Positions 5,958 through 13,072 are shown, numbered from the stretch's first letter. The stretch is 15,432 nt of DNA from Dysgonamonadaceae bacterium (GCA_031260235.1 JAIRKG010000088.1:1-15432), one strand, 5' to 3'. The notes: generated from the letters alone by a model not told the origin. Numbers and translations: made by a program.

Positions 5958-7223
5958 ATGAAACTCCTCCACACTTCCGATTGGCATTTGGGCAGGATGC
6001 TCTATTCAAAAAAAGAGCGGCAGGCGGAACATACCGCTTTCCTGGCCTGGCTGTTGCAAACAATCAAAGAACATTCCATTGATTTATTGCTTGTTGCCGG
6101 CGATGTTTTCGATACGGCTTCCCCGGGCAGCGCTTCCCAAAAAATGTATTACGATTTCCTGCTTAATGTGCGGAATTATGGTTGCAAAAATACGGTTATC
6201 GTCGGCGGCAACCACGATTCGCCGAGTTTCCTGAACGCTCCGAAAGAAGTTTTGGCGGCTATCGGCGCAACGGTTGCCGGCAATGCGGGCGAAAATTTGG
6301 AAGACGAGGTAATTTCAATCAAAAATGGGGCGTGCGAAACTGTTGCAATCGTCTGCGCCGTGCCGTTTTTGCGCGAACGCGATATGAGCCGCTATACCGA
6401 AAATGAAACATACGCCGGTCGCTCGCAACGAATTGCCGAAAGCATAAAAAATCATTATGCCGCCGTTGCCGGGATTGCCGAAAACAGGAAACGGGAAGAA
6501 GGCAAAAATATTCCTATCATTGCCACAGGGCATCTGTCGGTTGCGGGCGGAAAAACGACCGGTGACGACGGCGTTCGCGAAACCTATATCGGCAATATTG
6601 AGTGTATCGGCAGCGAAATTTTTCCCGAAACATTTGATTATGTGGCTCTGGGGCATTATCATATCCCTTCCGTAATCGGCAAAAACATTCGTTATTGCGG
6701 TTCTCCGATTCCAATGGGTTTCGGGGAGGCAGACCAACGGAAAAGCGTTTGCCTGGTCGATTTCGGAAAGGGTAATATGGAGATTACGACTATTGATATT
6801 CCGGTTTTTCAACGCATGGAGTCTATTCGCGGCGACAAAACTTTTATAGGAAACCGTTTGTCGGAACTGAAAAAACAGGATATTTCCGTTTGGGTAGAAG
6901 CGATATACGAGGGGAGCGACGTTTTCCCCGATTTAACTGCCTGGGCAGCCGAACAAACTGCAAATACGAATATCGAAATTCTGAAACTTCAAAATCGCCG
7001 GTATCTTACCGAAGTCCTCTCGTTAGACGACAGTTTGCAATCGCTCGGCGAACTCAATCAATCGGATGTTTTTGACAGGCTGCTGGAAAAAAATGATGTT
7101 CCCGAAGGGCAGAAAGCGGTATATCGAGGGTTGTATGGCGAGGTTATTGCGGAGTTGGCTATTTCACCTCCCAAACATCTCCTGACGTCAGGAATTCTCG
7201 CAAAGTACGAGCCGGTTTCTTAG
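5958..7223 (+). CDS. sbcD: SbcD, Mre11-type DNA exonuclease subunit
   Basis: A 421-residue nuclease subunit of the SbcCD complex, which processes DNA ends and hairpins at palindromes and breaks. All metallophosphatase motifs are present: DWHLG (8-12), GDVFD (48-52), GNHDS (84-88), GH (191-192) and LGHYH (231-235), so the two-metal site should be intact. A capping region follows (about 280-421). The start is 10 bases after the phosphatase stop, implying translation from the same mRNA. SbcD normally works with the SbcC ATPase, often encoded next door, but the next gene is korB on the other strand. The last 65 bases overlap the end of korB, so the final 20 or so residues are antisense to korB codons. 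Confidence 0.95.
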   Translation: MKLLHTSDWHLGRMLYSKKERQAEHTAFLAWLLQTIKEHSIDLLLVAGDVFDTASPGSASQKMYYDFLLNVRNYGCKNTVIVGGNHDSPSFLNAPKEVLAAIGATVAGNAGENLEDEVISIKNGACETVAIVCAVPFLRERDMSRYTENETYAGRSQRIAESIKNHYAAVAGIAENRKREEGKNIPIIATGHLSVAGGKTTGDDGVRETYIGNIECIGSEIFPETFDYVALGHYHIPSVIGKNIRYCGSPIPMGFGEADQRKSVCLVDFGKGNMEITTIDIPVFQRMESIRGDKTFIGNRLSELKKQDISVWVEAIYEGSDVFPDLTAWAAEQTANTNIEILKLQNRRYLTEVLSLDDSLQSLGELNQSDVFDRLLEKNDVPEGQKAVYRGLYGEVIAELAISPPKHLLTSGILAKYEPVS

Positions 7224-8169
7224 CCTTCACCGATTCGATTTGCGCTTCAATTTCAGCATCATAAGTAGGCGCGTCAACATCGCGGATAACGCCGAGGGCA
7301 AGCGGCAAATCAATACCGTCCATAAGTGCAAGTTTCAGGTGAAGCGTCGGGTCGGCGGTTTTCGCATCATGCACAAGCACATCGTCGAGCGTATAACCAC
7401 TTTCGCCGATAACAATTGCTTTCAGGTTAAACCCGTCGCGAACAATTCCTTTGTCGTTGTTTTTCCCGAAAATCATTTTTTCCCCGTGTTGCAAGATAAT
7501 CGTCCTGTCGAAGCTGGTTTCGCGTGCGGTAATCCGGTTGTGGACGCCATCGTTGAAAATGACGCAGTTCAGGATTATTTCGACAACCGATGTTCCTTTG
7601 TGTTTCGCCGCGAGCACCAAAACGCCGGGCGCGTTCTTAACATCCATATCAATAATGCGGGCAAAAAACCGGCCACGGGCGCCGATCGCTAATTCTGCCG
7701 GACGAAAAGGGTCTTCCACCGTTCCGTATGGAGATGATTTGGAGATAAATCCGCGGTCGGAAGTCGGGGAATACTGTCCTTTTGTTAAACCGTAAATTTT
7801 GTTGTTCATCAACAAAATATTAATGTCCACATTTCGCCTGACGGCATGAATAAAATGATTGCCGCCGATGGCTAAGCTGTCGCCGTCGCCGGTAGCCAAC
7901 CAGACGGATAGTTTCGGATTGGCCACTTTAACGCCTGTTGCGATTGCAGCGCCACGTCCGTGAATTGTATGAAAACCATAGGTATTCATATAATAAGGCA
8001 AGCGGGAAGAACATCCAATGCCGGAGATGACTGCCGTGTTGTGTGGTGCGATTCCTAATTCGGACATCGCTTTGTGTAAACTGTTCAATACGCCGTAATC
8101 GCCGCAACCGGGACACCAGCGGACTAACTGCGTACTTTTGAAATCTTTGGGTTGATAGGTCTGTTCCAT
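7159..8169 (-). CDS. korB: 2-oxoacid:ferredoxin oxidoreductase beta subunit (KorB-like)
   Basis: A 336-residue thiamine-diphosphate subunit of a 2-oxoglutarate or related 2-oxoacid:ferredoxin oxidoreductase, which makes acyl-CoA and reduced ferredoxin in anaerobic metabolism. Near the N-terminus RWCPGCGDYG gives Cys19 and Cys22; with Cys53 (GIGCSSR) and Cys202 (NCVIFNDG) these match the four [4Fe-4S] ligands. The thiamine diphosphate motif runs from GDGDS (94-98) to LLMNN (119-123). Length is full. The alpha subunit, normally just upstream in the same operon, is absent: the 370 bases before the start hold only a promoter, a tiny ORF, a repeat and a tRNA terminator. The 3' end overlaps sbcD tail-to-tail by 65 bases with no terminator visible. 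The exact 2-oxoacid is uncertain. Confidence 0.92.
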   Translation of the reverse strand: MEQTYQPKDFKSTQLVRWCPGCGDYGVLNSLHKAMSELGIAPHNTAVISGIGCSSRLPYYMNTYGFHTIHGRGAAIATGVKVANPKLSVWLATGDGDSLAIGGNHFIHAVRRNVDINILLMNNKIYGLTKGQYSPTSDRGFISKSSPYGTVEDPFRPAELAIGARGRFFARIIDMDVKNAPGVLVLAAKHKGTSVVEIILNCVIFNDGVHNRITARETSFDRTIILQHGEKMIFGKNNDKGIVRDGFNLKAIVIGESGYTLDDVLVHDAKTADPTLHLKLALMDGIDLPLALGVIRDVDAPTYDAEIEAQIESVKAKKPARTLREFLTSGDVWEVK

Positions 8170-8224
8170 ATTCTTGTATAATTATATGTTTAATTCACAA
8201 CGGCATAGTGTTGTAATGCGACTG

Positions 8225-8232
8225 CAAAAATA
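8225..8232 (-). promoter_or_regulatory. Promoter -7 element TATTTTTG for korB
   Basis: The minus strand reads TATTTTTG, an exact TAnnTTTG box 55 bases upstream of the korB start at 8169. It indicates that korB is transcribed alone here. No TTTG lies at the ideal -33 spacing. Confidence 0.55.
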
Positions 8233-8260
8233 CACTTTATTTTTGAATTAACTATAATTA

Positions 8261-8350
8261 TCAGCTACGGCACAATTGCACTTTCGATTTCGTTCCATTG
8301 ACGCTCCATGCTACCAGTTCCAAATCTTTATGAAGAATGTAATCTTTCAT
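8261..8350 (-). CDS. Candidate 29-residue small ORF, unrecognised
   Basis: An ATG at 8348-8350 follows AAATAAAGGAGTT, one of the best Shine-Dalgarno matches in the window (AAGGAG, 2 bases before the ATG, which is close). The frame begins MKDYILHKDLELVAWS, ends VQLCRS and stops with TGA at 8261-8263, just upstream of the korB promoter box. No signal peptide is seen. It could be a small protein, the start of a gene whose remainder was deleted, or chance. An upstream inverted repeat (GTTTC, 3-base loop, GAAAC, 8386-8398) is the only other structure before the repeat at 8438. Confidence 0.25.
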   Translation of the reverse strand: MKDYILHKDLELVAWSVNGTKSKVQLCRS

Positions 8351-8437
8351 AACTCCTTTATTTAAAAATTAATACTGTTTGATTTGTTTCTGAGAAACTT
8401 GTAGCGGTTTCAAAACTTGTCTGGTTTTTTGTTACCA

Positions 8438-8500
8438 CGTCATTGCGAGGGCGAAGCAGTAGTGAAGCAATCCAGAAAAGTAGTTCGCAATGACGCGGTG
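8438..8500. repeat. Cluster C: one inverted hairpin repeat plus a right half-copy
   Basis: A full inverted copy lies at about 8438-8475 and a right half-copy (CGCAATGACGCGGTG) at about 8485-8499. The full copy is a hybrid: read in the forward sense its left central arm is ACTACTGC, related to the ACTGC type, while its right arm is GCCC, the GGGC-type partner, so the central stem cannot pair. It lies between the tRNA-Lys terminator and the small ORF upstream of korB. Confidence 0.8.
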
Positions 8501-8531
8501 GGGTGGAATGTTCGACCACTATAAACAAAGA

Positions 8532-8555
8532 AAAGCCGCTTCAATCAGCGGCTTT
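8532..8555 (-). terminator. Terminator of tRNA-Lys
   Basis: Arms AAAGCCGCT (8532-8540) and AGCGGCTTT (8547-8555) pair perfectly around a 6-base loop. Read on the minus strand the hairpin ends GGCTTTTCTTTG, a T-rich tail, 5 bases after the tRNA 3' end. Confidence 0.8.
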
Positions 8556-8560
8556 ATGGG

Positions 8561-8633
8561 TGATCCACCTGGGGCTCGAACCCAGGACCCCATCCTTAAA
8601 AGGGATGTGCTCTACCTGCTGAGCTAGTGAATC
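8561..8633 (-). tRNA. tRNA-Lys (anticodon TTT)
   Basis: A 73-base cloverleaf: 7-bp acceptor stem (GATTCAC with GTGGATC, one G-U), D arm GCTC...GAGC, anticodon stem CATCC/GGATG with loop CTTTTAA giving anticodon TTT, 5-base variable loop, T arm CTGGG-TTCGAGC-CCCAG, and discriminator A. The genomic sequence after the discriminator is CCC, so CCA is not fully encoded and must be added. It has its own full-consensus promoter and terminator, making it a single-gene unit. Confidence 0.95.
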
Positions 8634-8660
8634 TGCCTGATGCTTTTTTAAAAGTGCGTG

Positions 8661-8691
8661 CAAATGTAGATAATTTTTTTGAACTTGCAAA
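8661..8691 (-). promoter_or_regulatory. Full-consensus promoter of tRNA-Lys
   Basis: On the minus strand TTTG (8688-8691), a 19-base spacer and TACATTTG (8661-8668) match the Bacteroidetes sigma-A consensus TTTG-N19-TAnnTTTG exactly. The start of transcription would fall near 8654, about 20 bases before the tRNA. Confidence 0.85.
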
Positions 8692-8706
8692 CATATCATT
8701 AAAAAA

Positions 8707-8738
8707 CTTGTCTTTTTTCTGGAAAGACCGTATTTTTG
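8707..8738 (+). promoter_or_regulatory. Promoter of dacB
   Basis: CTTG (8707-8710), a 20-base spacer and TATTTTTG (8731-8738) give a near-consensus promoter with an exact -7 box, 28 bases before the dacB ATG. Its -33 region lies next to the tRNA-Lys promoter on the other strand, so the two are divergent and may influence each other. Confidence 0.7.
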
Positions 8739-8766
8739 CAAGATTTTTAATTCAATTTATCATTGC

Positions 8767-10179
8767 ATGGCAATTACCTCAAAGAAATTTCTGCTGATAA
8801 ACGTAATGTTTATCGTCTATTCCATTGTTATCTATGCTCAAAAGCCAGATGCTTTAGAAGTGTTTTTACAGAAAAAAAACCTTGCTCATGCGGCTGTAAG
8901 TTTTAAGGCTGTCGATTTGGCAAGCGGTGAAGCAGTCGCTTCTTTCAACGAAAAGATGGCTTTGATTCCGGCTTCAAACATGAAAATTATAACGACTGCT
9001 ACTGCTTTGGATACTTTGAGCGGCAGTTTCCGTTACCAGACTGCGTTGACTTATGACGGCGAAATTAAAAATGACATGCTGGTGGGCAATTTGTATCTCA
9101 AAGGTTCGGGAGATCCGACTTTGGGTTCGGAATTTATGATCGACGACAGGGAGGGTTTTTTGCGGGATTGTTTGATTGCTTTACGGAAAGCCGGTATAAA
9201 AAGCATTGAAGGCGACGTTGTTGTTTTGGATCAACTCTTCGGTTATGAAGGCGTTTGTCCGACCTGGTTGCTGGAAGACATTGGGACATCCTATGCGCCC
9301 GGCGTTTATGGCATCAGCGTTTTTGATAATACTTACCAAATTTATTTGCAGTCTTACAGTGCAGGGAGTCGCGTTGAAATCCATTCGGTTTCTCCCCAAA
9401 TACAAGGGTTACACTTTATCAACGAACTTAAGGCTTCAAAAATCGACAGCGACAAGTCACACATTTCCGGACTTCCTTTTTCTTTTGAAAAGCGTTTGCA
9501 CGGAACGATTCCCGCCAACCGTTCTAATTTTATAATCAAAGGTTCTATTCCCGATCCGGGATTGTTTTTGGCGGAGTATTTATACAAATTCCTGAAAAAA
9601 AACGATATCACGATCAAAGGGAATGCGACAACATACCGTTTTACCCAAAAATTACCCAAAAACGATTATCCGCTTACGACAATTGAATCGCCTCGTTTGG
9701 CTGCGATTGTCCGCGAAACAAATGTGAAAAGTAACAATCATTATGCGGAACATTTATGTAAAACATTACTTACTTTCGATCATTTTAATTTTTCGGATTA
9801 TTGGGAACGGCGCGGCTTGGACGGCGCGGCTTTACTGATGGCTGACGGCTCCGGACTTTCGCCGACCAATGCCGTATCGGCAGGGTTTTTAACCGATGTC
9901 CTGATTTATATGTACGAAAAGGACGGAGCGACGGGCGCTTTCTATCAATCATTGCCGGTTGCGGGAAAGGAAGGCACGGTCATTGCTTTTCTGAAAAAAA
10001 CACCTTTGGAAGGGAAAGTTCGCCTGAAATCCGGAACGATCGCCCATGTTCAATCCTATTCGGGATATGTGGAAAAGGGAGATAAACGGTATGCTTTTTC
10101 ATTGATAGTAAATAATTTCAGCGGAAAACGCACCGACTTGCGAAGAGCGATAACAACATTATTGGTTGACCTTTTTTGA
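8767..10179 (+). CDS. dacB: PBP4-type D-alanyl-D-alanine carboxypeptidase/endopeptidase
   Basis: A 470-residue peptidase S13 (DacB/PBP4) enzyme, acting in the periplasm on peptidoglycan peptides: it removes terminal D-Ala and/or cleaves cross-links. A signal peptide spans about 1-24 (hydrophobic run ending YAQ). The three penicillin-binding motifs are present: SxxK as SNMK (70-73, nucleophile Ser70), SxN as SNN (322-324), and KTG as KSG (421-423). DGSGLS (360-365), typical of the family before the KTG box, is also seen. The roughly 250-residue insertion between the first two motifs is the usual PBP4 lid region. Length is normal. It is monocistronic with its own promoter, and its stop overlaps the end of gldH on the other strand by 21 bases. 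Confidence 0.95.
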   Translation: MAITSKKFLLINVMFIVYSIVIYAQKPDALEVFLQKKNLAHAAVSFKAVDLASGEAVASFNEKMALIPASNMKIITTATALDTLSGSFRYQTALTYDGEIKNDMLVGNLYLKGSGDPTLGSEFMIDDREGFLRDCLIALRKAGIKSIEGDVVVLDQLFGYEGVCPTWLLEDIGTSYAPGVYGISVFDNTYQIYLQSYSAGSRVEIHSVSPQIQGLHFINELKASKIDSDKSHISGLPFSFEKRLHGTIPANRSNFIIKGSIPDPGLFLAEYLYKFLKKNDITIKGNATTYRFTQKLPKNDYPLTTIESPRLAAIVRETNVKSNNHYAEHLCKTLLTFDHFNFSDYWERRGLDGAALLMADGSGLSPTNAVSAGFLTDVLIYMYEKDGATGAFYQSLPVAGKEGTVIAFLKKTPLEGKVRLKSGTIAHVQSYSGYVEKGDKRYAFSLIVNNFSGKRTDLRRAITTLLVDLF

Positions 10180-10683
10180 GATTTTAAGCCCAATATCCGA
10201 AATACCTGTCAAAGGATTTGTATGCATTCCATGACGAACGGAACAGGTATAAATGCCTCTCCGGGGAAAACGGACGCCGGTTTTGTATGGAGCCGTAAAG
10301 TTGTACTGATTAATACCTTTTCCATACCATTTCCCGTAAACATCGGCCAAATCAAAGCCTATCGTATCGGTACGCACACTCTCTCCGGGCACTTGAAAAT
10401 CAACAAATAACCAAATATTACGAAAGGGATAGTTATTATTGTTCCGTATTTCCAGCGACACGTCAAACAAGTCTGTTGTATTGTTGATATCCACGTGGTA
10501 AACGGCGACGTCTTTCCTTTCCCATTCGCTTTTTTTGAAAGAACGGTATTCAAGAAATATTTCGTTATGCGAACAAGAAGTCACCAAAAGGAATAATAAG
10601 ACTGAAATATATTTGGTATATTTTTTACTGCAAAGGGTGCAAGGAAAGAATGTTAATTGCGTTTTGAGTATAAAACGTTTCAC
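10159..10683 (-). CDS. gldH: GldH-type gliding-motility-associated lipoprotein
   Basis: A 174-residue lipoprotein of the GldH family, required for gliding and surface adhesin secretion in flavobacteria and also kept in many non-gliding Bacteroidales. The start is GTG at 10681-10683, overlapping the ricT stop (GTGA), which points to translational coupling; no ATG precedes the signal peptide. A 25-residue n-region leads to a hydrophobic segment and lipobox LVTSC (Cys37). The mature part has the family pattern: IFLEYRSF, FDVSLEIRNNNNYPFRNIWLFVDF, and a conserved end with FPRRGIYTCSVRHGM. It is the last gene of the ricT-gldH unit and its end overlaps dacB by 21 bases. Its exact biochemical role is unknown. 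Whether this organism glides cannot be told. Confidence 0.88.
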   Translation of the reverse strand: MKRFILKTQLTFFPCTLCSKKYTKYISVLLFLLVTSCSHNEIFLEYRSFKKSEWERKDVAVYHVDINNTTDLFDVSLEIRNNNNYPFRNIWLFVDFQVPGESVRTDTIGFDLADVYGKWYGKGINQYNFTAPYKTGVRFPRRGIYTCSVRHGMHTNPLTGISDIGLKISKKVNQ

Positions 10684-11822
10684 TGCTTTGTTTTCTGATC
10701 CTTATGGTTATTACGCTTGTCGTTGTTTGGGCGGCGGTATTTGTTTTTTCTTTTCATTGCCGAATCGAACCTGCTTACACTTTCTTCTAAAATGTCTTGT
10801 TGTTCTTTTTGTTGAGCGTGTTGTTCCATTTCTTCATCCCGCAATAAAAACTTTGGCTTGTGTCCTTTTTTGTTCATTCCGATTACTTCAAAAGCCCTTT
10901 CGGCGGTGATTGTCATGGTGTTAGTGGCGAAATTTCTGTCGGTCGAATACGTTATCTCGTTTTTGAAAACTTCCGTTTTAAAATGGTAATACACATTGTC
11001 TTGGGTTTCGAGTTGGATTTCGTGCGTCGGAAAATTGCGCCAGGCTTCCGCATAGGCATCTGTTTCGTAATTGAGGCAGCATTTCAATTTGGCGCATTGT
11101 CCGGCTAATTTTTGGGGATTCAACGAAACGTCCTGCAAACGTGCCGCACCCGTTGATACGGAAATAAATTTCGTTACCCAGCCCGAACAGCACAATTCCC
11201 GTCCGCAGGTACCTATTCCACCAACGCGGCCTGCTTCTTGCCGCGCACCGATTTGCTTCATTTCAATGCGGACACGAAAAATTTCGGCAAGGTCTTTTAT
11301 CAATTGCCGGAAATCAATTCGATCGTCGGCAATATAGTAGAAAATGGCTTTGCCGCCGTCGCCCTGATATTCTACGTCACTGATTTTCATTTGCAAGCCC
11401 AGCCTTTCGGCAATTTTCCGCGAATAAATCATCGTTTCATGTTCTTTTGCCTTGAATTCTTTATATTTCTTCAGGTCGGTCGACAGCGCTTTCCGGCAAA
11501 CATGACGGACTTCTACTTTGGAACGCATCCGTGCTTTCGCCATCTGAAGCAAAACGAGTTTCCCTGTCATCGTAACCGTTCCGACGTCGAATCCAGAAGC
11601 TGCTTCAACGACAACAACATCGCCTTTTATCAAAAGGATACGGTCGCTGTTCAAATAATACTCTTTTCTCGTATTTTTGAATTGAACTTCTATATAATCG
11701 GAAGCCTGCTCCGCTTCGGCAATGTCCGACAAATAATCGTAACAGGTCAGTTTATTGGCGTGTCGCAGGCAGCAGCCTTTTGAATTGAGGCAACATTCGC
11801 CGTTGTATAATTGGTATTCCAT
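10680..11822 (-). CDS. ricT: PSP1-domain protein, RicT/YaaT-like
   Basis: A 380-residue cytoplasmic protein with a PSP1 domain (about residues 50-145) and conserved cysteine clusters: C10, C11, C17, C18 and C27 at the N-terminus, GTCGRELCCSGW (C206, C211, C212) and CAKLKCC (C243, C248, C249). In Bacillus the homologue YaaT/RicT belongs to an iron-sulfur complex affecting RNase Y and phosphorelay; in Bacteroidetes it is usually found with gldH and holB. The C-terminal 30 residues are a basic, Lys/Arg/Asn-rich tail that could bind nucleic acid. holB is not next to it here: the gene is first in its unit and diverges from skp. The gldH start overlaps its stop. The metal site and function in this phylum are inferred. 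Confidence 0.88.
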   Translation of the reverse strand: MEYQLYNGECCLNSKGCCLRHANKLTCYDYLSDIAEAEQASDYIEVQFKNTRKEYYLNSDRILLIKGDVVVVEAASGFDVGTVTMTGKLVLLQMAKARMRSKVEVRHVCRKALSTDLKKYKEFKAKEHETMIYSRKIAERLGLQMKISDVEYQGDGGKAIFYYIADDRIDFRQLIKDLAEIFRVRIEMKQIGARQEAGRVGGIGTCGRELCCSGWVTKFISVSTGAARLQDVSLNPQKLAGQCAKLKCCLNYETDAYAEAWRNFPTHEIQLETQDNVYYHFKTEVFKNEITYSTDRNFATNTMTITAERAFEVIGMNKKGHKPKFLLRDEEMEQHAQQKEQQDILEESVSRFDSAMKRKNKYRRPNNDKRNNHKDQKTKQ

Positions 11823-11850
11823 ATTTTAATGTGATAATTAAATATGGCTG

Positions 11851-11858
11851 CAAAGTTA
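11851..11858 (-). promoter_or_regulatory. Promoter -7 element TAACTTTG for ricT-gldH
   Basis: The minus strand reads TAACTTTG, an exact TAnnTTTG box 28 bases upstream of the ricT ATG. A TTTG at 11872-11875 has only a 13-base spacer, so the -33 element is unclear. Confidence 0.55.
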
Positions 11859-11923
11859 CGAAAAAAACAGCCAAAAACTTAAGAAAAGAAACCAATAATA
11901 ATAACATTCCAAGAGAATATGAT

Positions 11924-11931
11924 TACATTTG
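11924..11931 (+). promoter_or_regulatory. Promoter -7 element TACATTTG for the first skp gene
   Basis: An exact TAnnTTTG box 21 bases before the ATG at 11953. Because it overlaps the TTG at 11929, it argues against an upstream TTG start for the first Skp protein. The predicted leader is only about 15 bases. Confidence 0.6.
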
Positions 11932-11952
11932 CGTGTCAAAAAAATTATAATT

Positions 11953-12468
11953 ATGAAGAAGAGCATTTTATTTATCCTTTTAACAGTTCTGGGAACTGTC
12001 GGATTACAGGCACAAAAGTTTGCATTGATTGATATGGAATATATATTGAAAAATATTCCGGCTTATGAAATGGCGAACGAACAATTGAATTCTATCTCGA
12101 AAAAGTGGCAAACGGAGGTGGAAGCCGTGCAGCAAGACGCGCAAAACCTTTACAAAAAGTATCAGGCTGATTTGGTTTTTCTGTCTGCCGACATGAAAAC
12201 GAAACGGGAAGCGGAAATTGTTGCCAAAGAGCAGGAAGCACAAGAGCTGAAACGCAAATATTTCAGTTCCGACGGGGAATTGTATAAAAAACGCGAAAGT
12301 TTGATTCGCCCCATTCAGGACGAAATATACAACGCCTCCAAAGAAATTTCGGAAGCCAAAGGTTATATGGTAATTCTGGATAGAGCATCGGCGATGAGCA
12401 TCATTTATGCCTCTCCGAGAATAGATATCAGCAATGAAATATTGGAAAAGTTAGGATATTCAAGATAA
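11953..12468 (+). CDS. skp: Skp/OmpH family periplasmic chaperone, copy 1
   Basis: A 171-residue periplasmic chaperone of the OmpH/Skp family, which holds unfolded outer-membrane proteins on the way to the Bam complex. A signal peptide (about 1-20) ends LQAQ. The mature protein opens with the family signature KFALIDMEYILKNIPAYE, then a long charged helical hairpin (about 45-125), and returns to a beta strand (GYMVILDRASAMSIIYASP) that forms the trimer body. The ATG at 11953 is chosen over an in-frame TTG at 11929 because it puts the signal peptide at the N-terminus and leaves the promoter box outside the gene. bamA, a usual neighbour, is not adjacent. A second copy follows 54 bases later. Confidence 0.92.
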   Translation: MKKSILFILLTVLGTVGLQAQKFALIDMEYILKNIPAYEMANEQLNSISKKWQTEVEAVQQDAQNLYKKYQADLVFLSADMKTKREAEIVAKEQEAQELKRKYFSSDGELYKKRESLIRPIQDEIYNASKEISEAKGYMVILDRASAMSIIYASPRIDISNEILEKLGYSR

Positions 12469-12473
12469 TTGAC

Positions 12474-12481
12474 TATCTTTG
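12474..12481 (+). promoter_or_regulatory. Promoter -7 element TATCTTTG for the second skp gene
   Basis: An exact TAnnTTTG box 5 bases after the first skp stop and 41 bases before the second skp ATG. It suggests the second copy can be transcribed independently. Confidence 0.5.
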
Positions 12482-12522
12482 CGCATGAAATTAAAAATAA
12501 TCATTTATTAAACTTGTAGAAT

Positions 12523-13020
12523 ATGTTAAAGAAAACTGTATTAGTCGCTTTTCTGTTGATTCCTGCAATCGGATTTGCACAAGAAAAAATTGCTTATTTC
12601 AAACCGAGTGACGTAATTCCTGCTATGCCGGAATATACGCAAATGATGGATTCGTTGAAGAAATCGGAAACCGAACTTCAATCCGAATTGGAAACAATGG
12701 CAGACGAATATACCAAAAAAGTAACTGCTTTTTCCGAACAGCAGGCTACGCTTGCCGAAAGCATCAAAACGGTACGTTTGAAGGAAATAGAAAGAATCCG
12801 GGAAACGGTGGAAACTTCGCAACGGCAATTCATGCAAATTCAGGAAGATTTACAGAAGTCTTTATATGCACCGATTGACGCGAAAGTAAGGAAAGCTTTG
12901 GAGGAAATCGGCGCCGAAAATAATTTCGCATATATCGTGAATGCAGAACAGATGCTTTATATTTCTCCGCAAAGCACGGATGCAACGCCGCTGGTGAAAG
13001 CCAAGTTGCAAATCAAGTAA
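12523..13020 (+). CDS. Skp/OmpH family periplasmic chaperone, copy 2
   Basis: A 165-residue paralogue of the preceding gene. A signal peptide (about 1-19) ends GFAQ. The mature part begins KIAYFKPSDVIPAMPEY, followed by a long Glu/Lys/Gln-rich helical hairpin (about 40-115) and a final strand NNFAYIVNAEQMLYISP, the same fold order as copy 1. Tandem OmpH genes are usual in Bacteroidetes, normally just after bamA. The two copies share the fold pattern but few identical residues, so they diverged long ago and may hold different clients or form mixed trimers (inference). A bidirectional terminator follows 20 bases after the stop. Confidence 0.92.
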   Translation: MLKKTVLVAFLLIPAIGFAQEKIAYFKPSDVIPAMPEYTQMMDSLKKSETELQSELETMADEYTKKVTAFSEQQATLAESIKTVRLKEIERIRETVETSQRQFMQIQEDLQKSLYAPIDAKVRKALEEIGAENNFAYIVNAEQMLYISPQSTDATPLVKAKLQIK

Positions 13021-13040
13021 GCATGGTTTACGGTGAACGG

Positions 13041-13072
13041 AAAAAGGCGGGTCGAAAGACTCGCCTTTTTTT
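13041..13072. terminator. Bidirectional terminator between skp copy 2 and rpsT
   Basis: A stem of 13 pairs (AAAAAGGCG-G-GTC with GAC-T-CGCCTTTTT, one G-U) closes on a GAAA tetraloop and has T-runs on both strands. It serves the skp genes on the plus strand and rpsT on the minus strand. Confidence 0.85.

Noticed and set aside
6315..6812. 165-codon ORF antisense to sbcD
   Set aside because: It lies inside a gene with all catalytic motifs intact, so it is an antisense shadow, and its translation shows no domain.
8261..8350. Toxin-antitoxin component reading of the 29-codon ORF
   Set aside because: The peptide is too short, has no partner gene, and resembles no toxin or antitoxin I recognise.
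11238..11783. 181-codon ORF antisense to ricT
   Set aside because: The opposite strand carries a well-conserved PSP1 protein; this frame is Phe-rich with no recognisable pattern.
11929..11955. TTG start adding 8 residues to the first Skp protein
   Set aside because: It would overlap the TACATTTG promoter box and push the signal peptide inward; the ATG at 11953 fits better.
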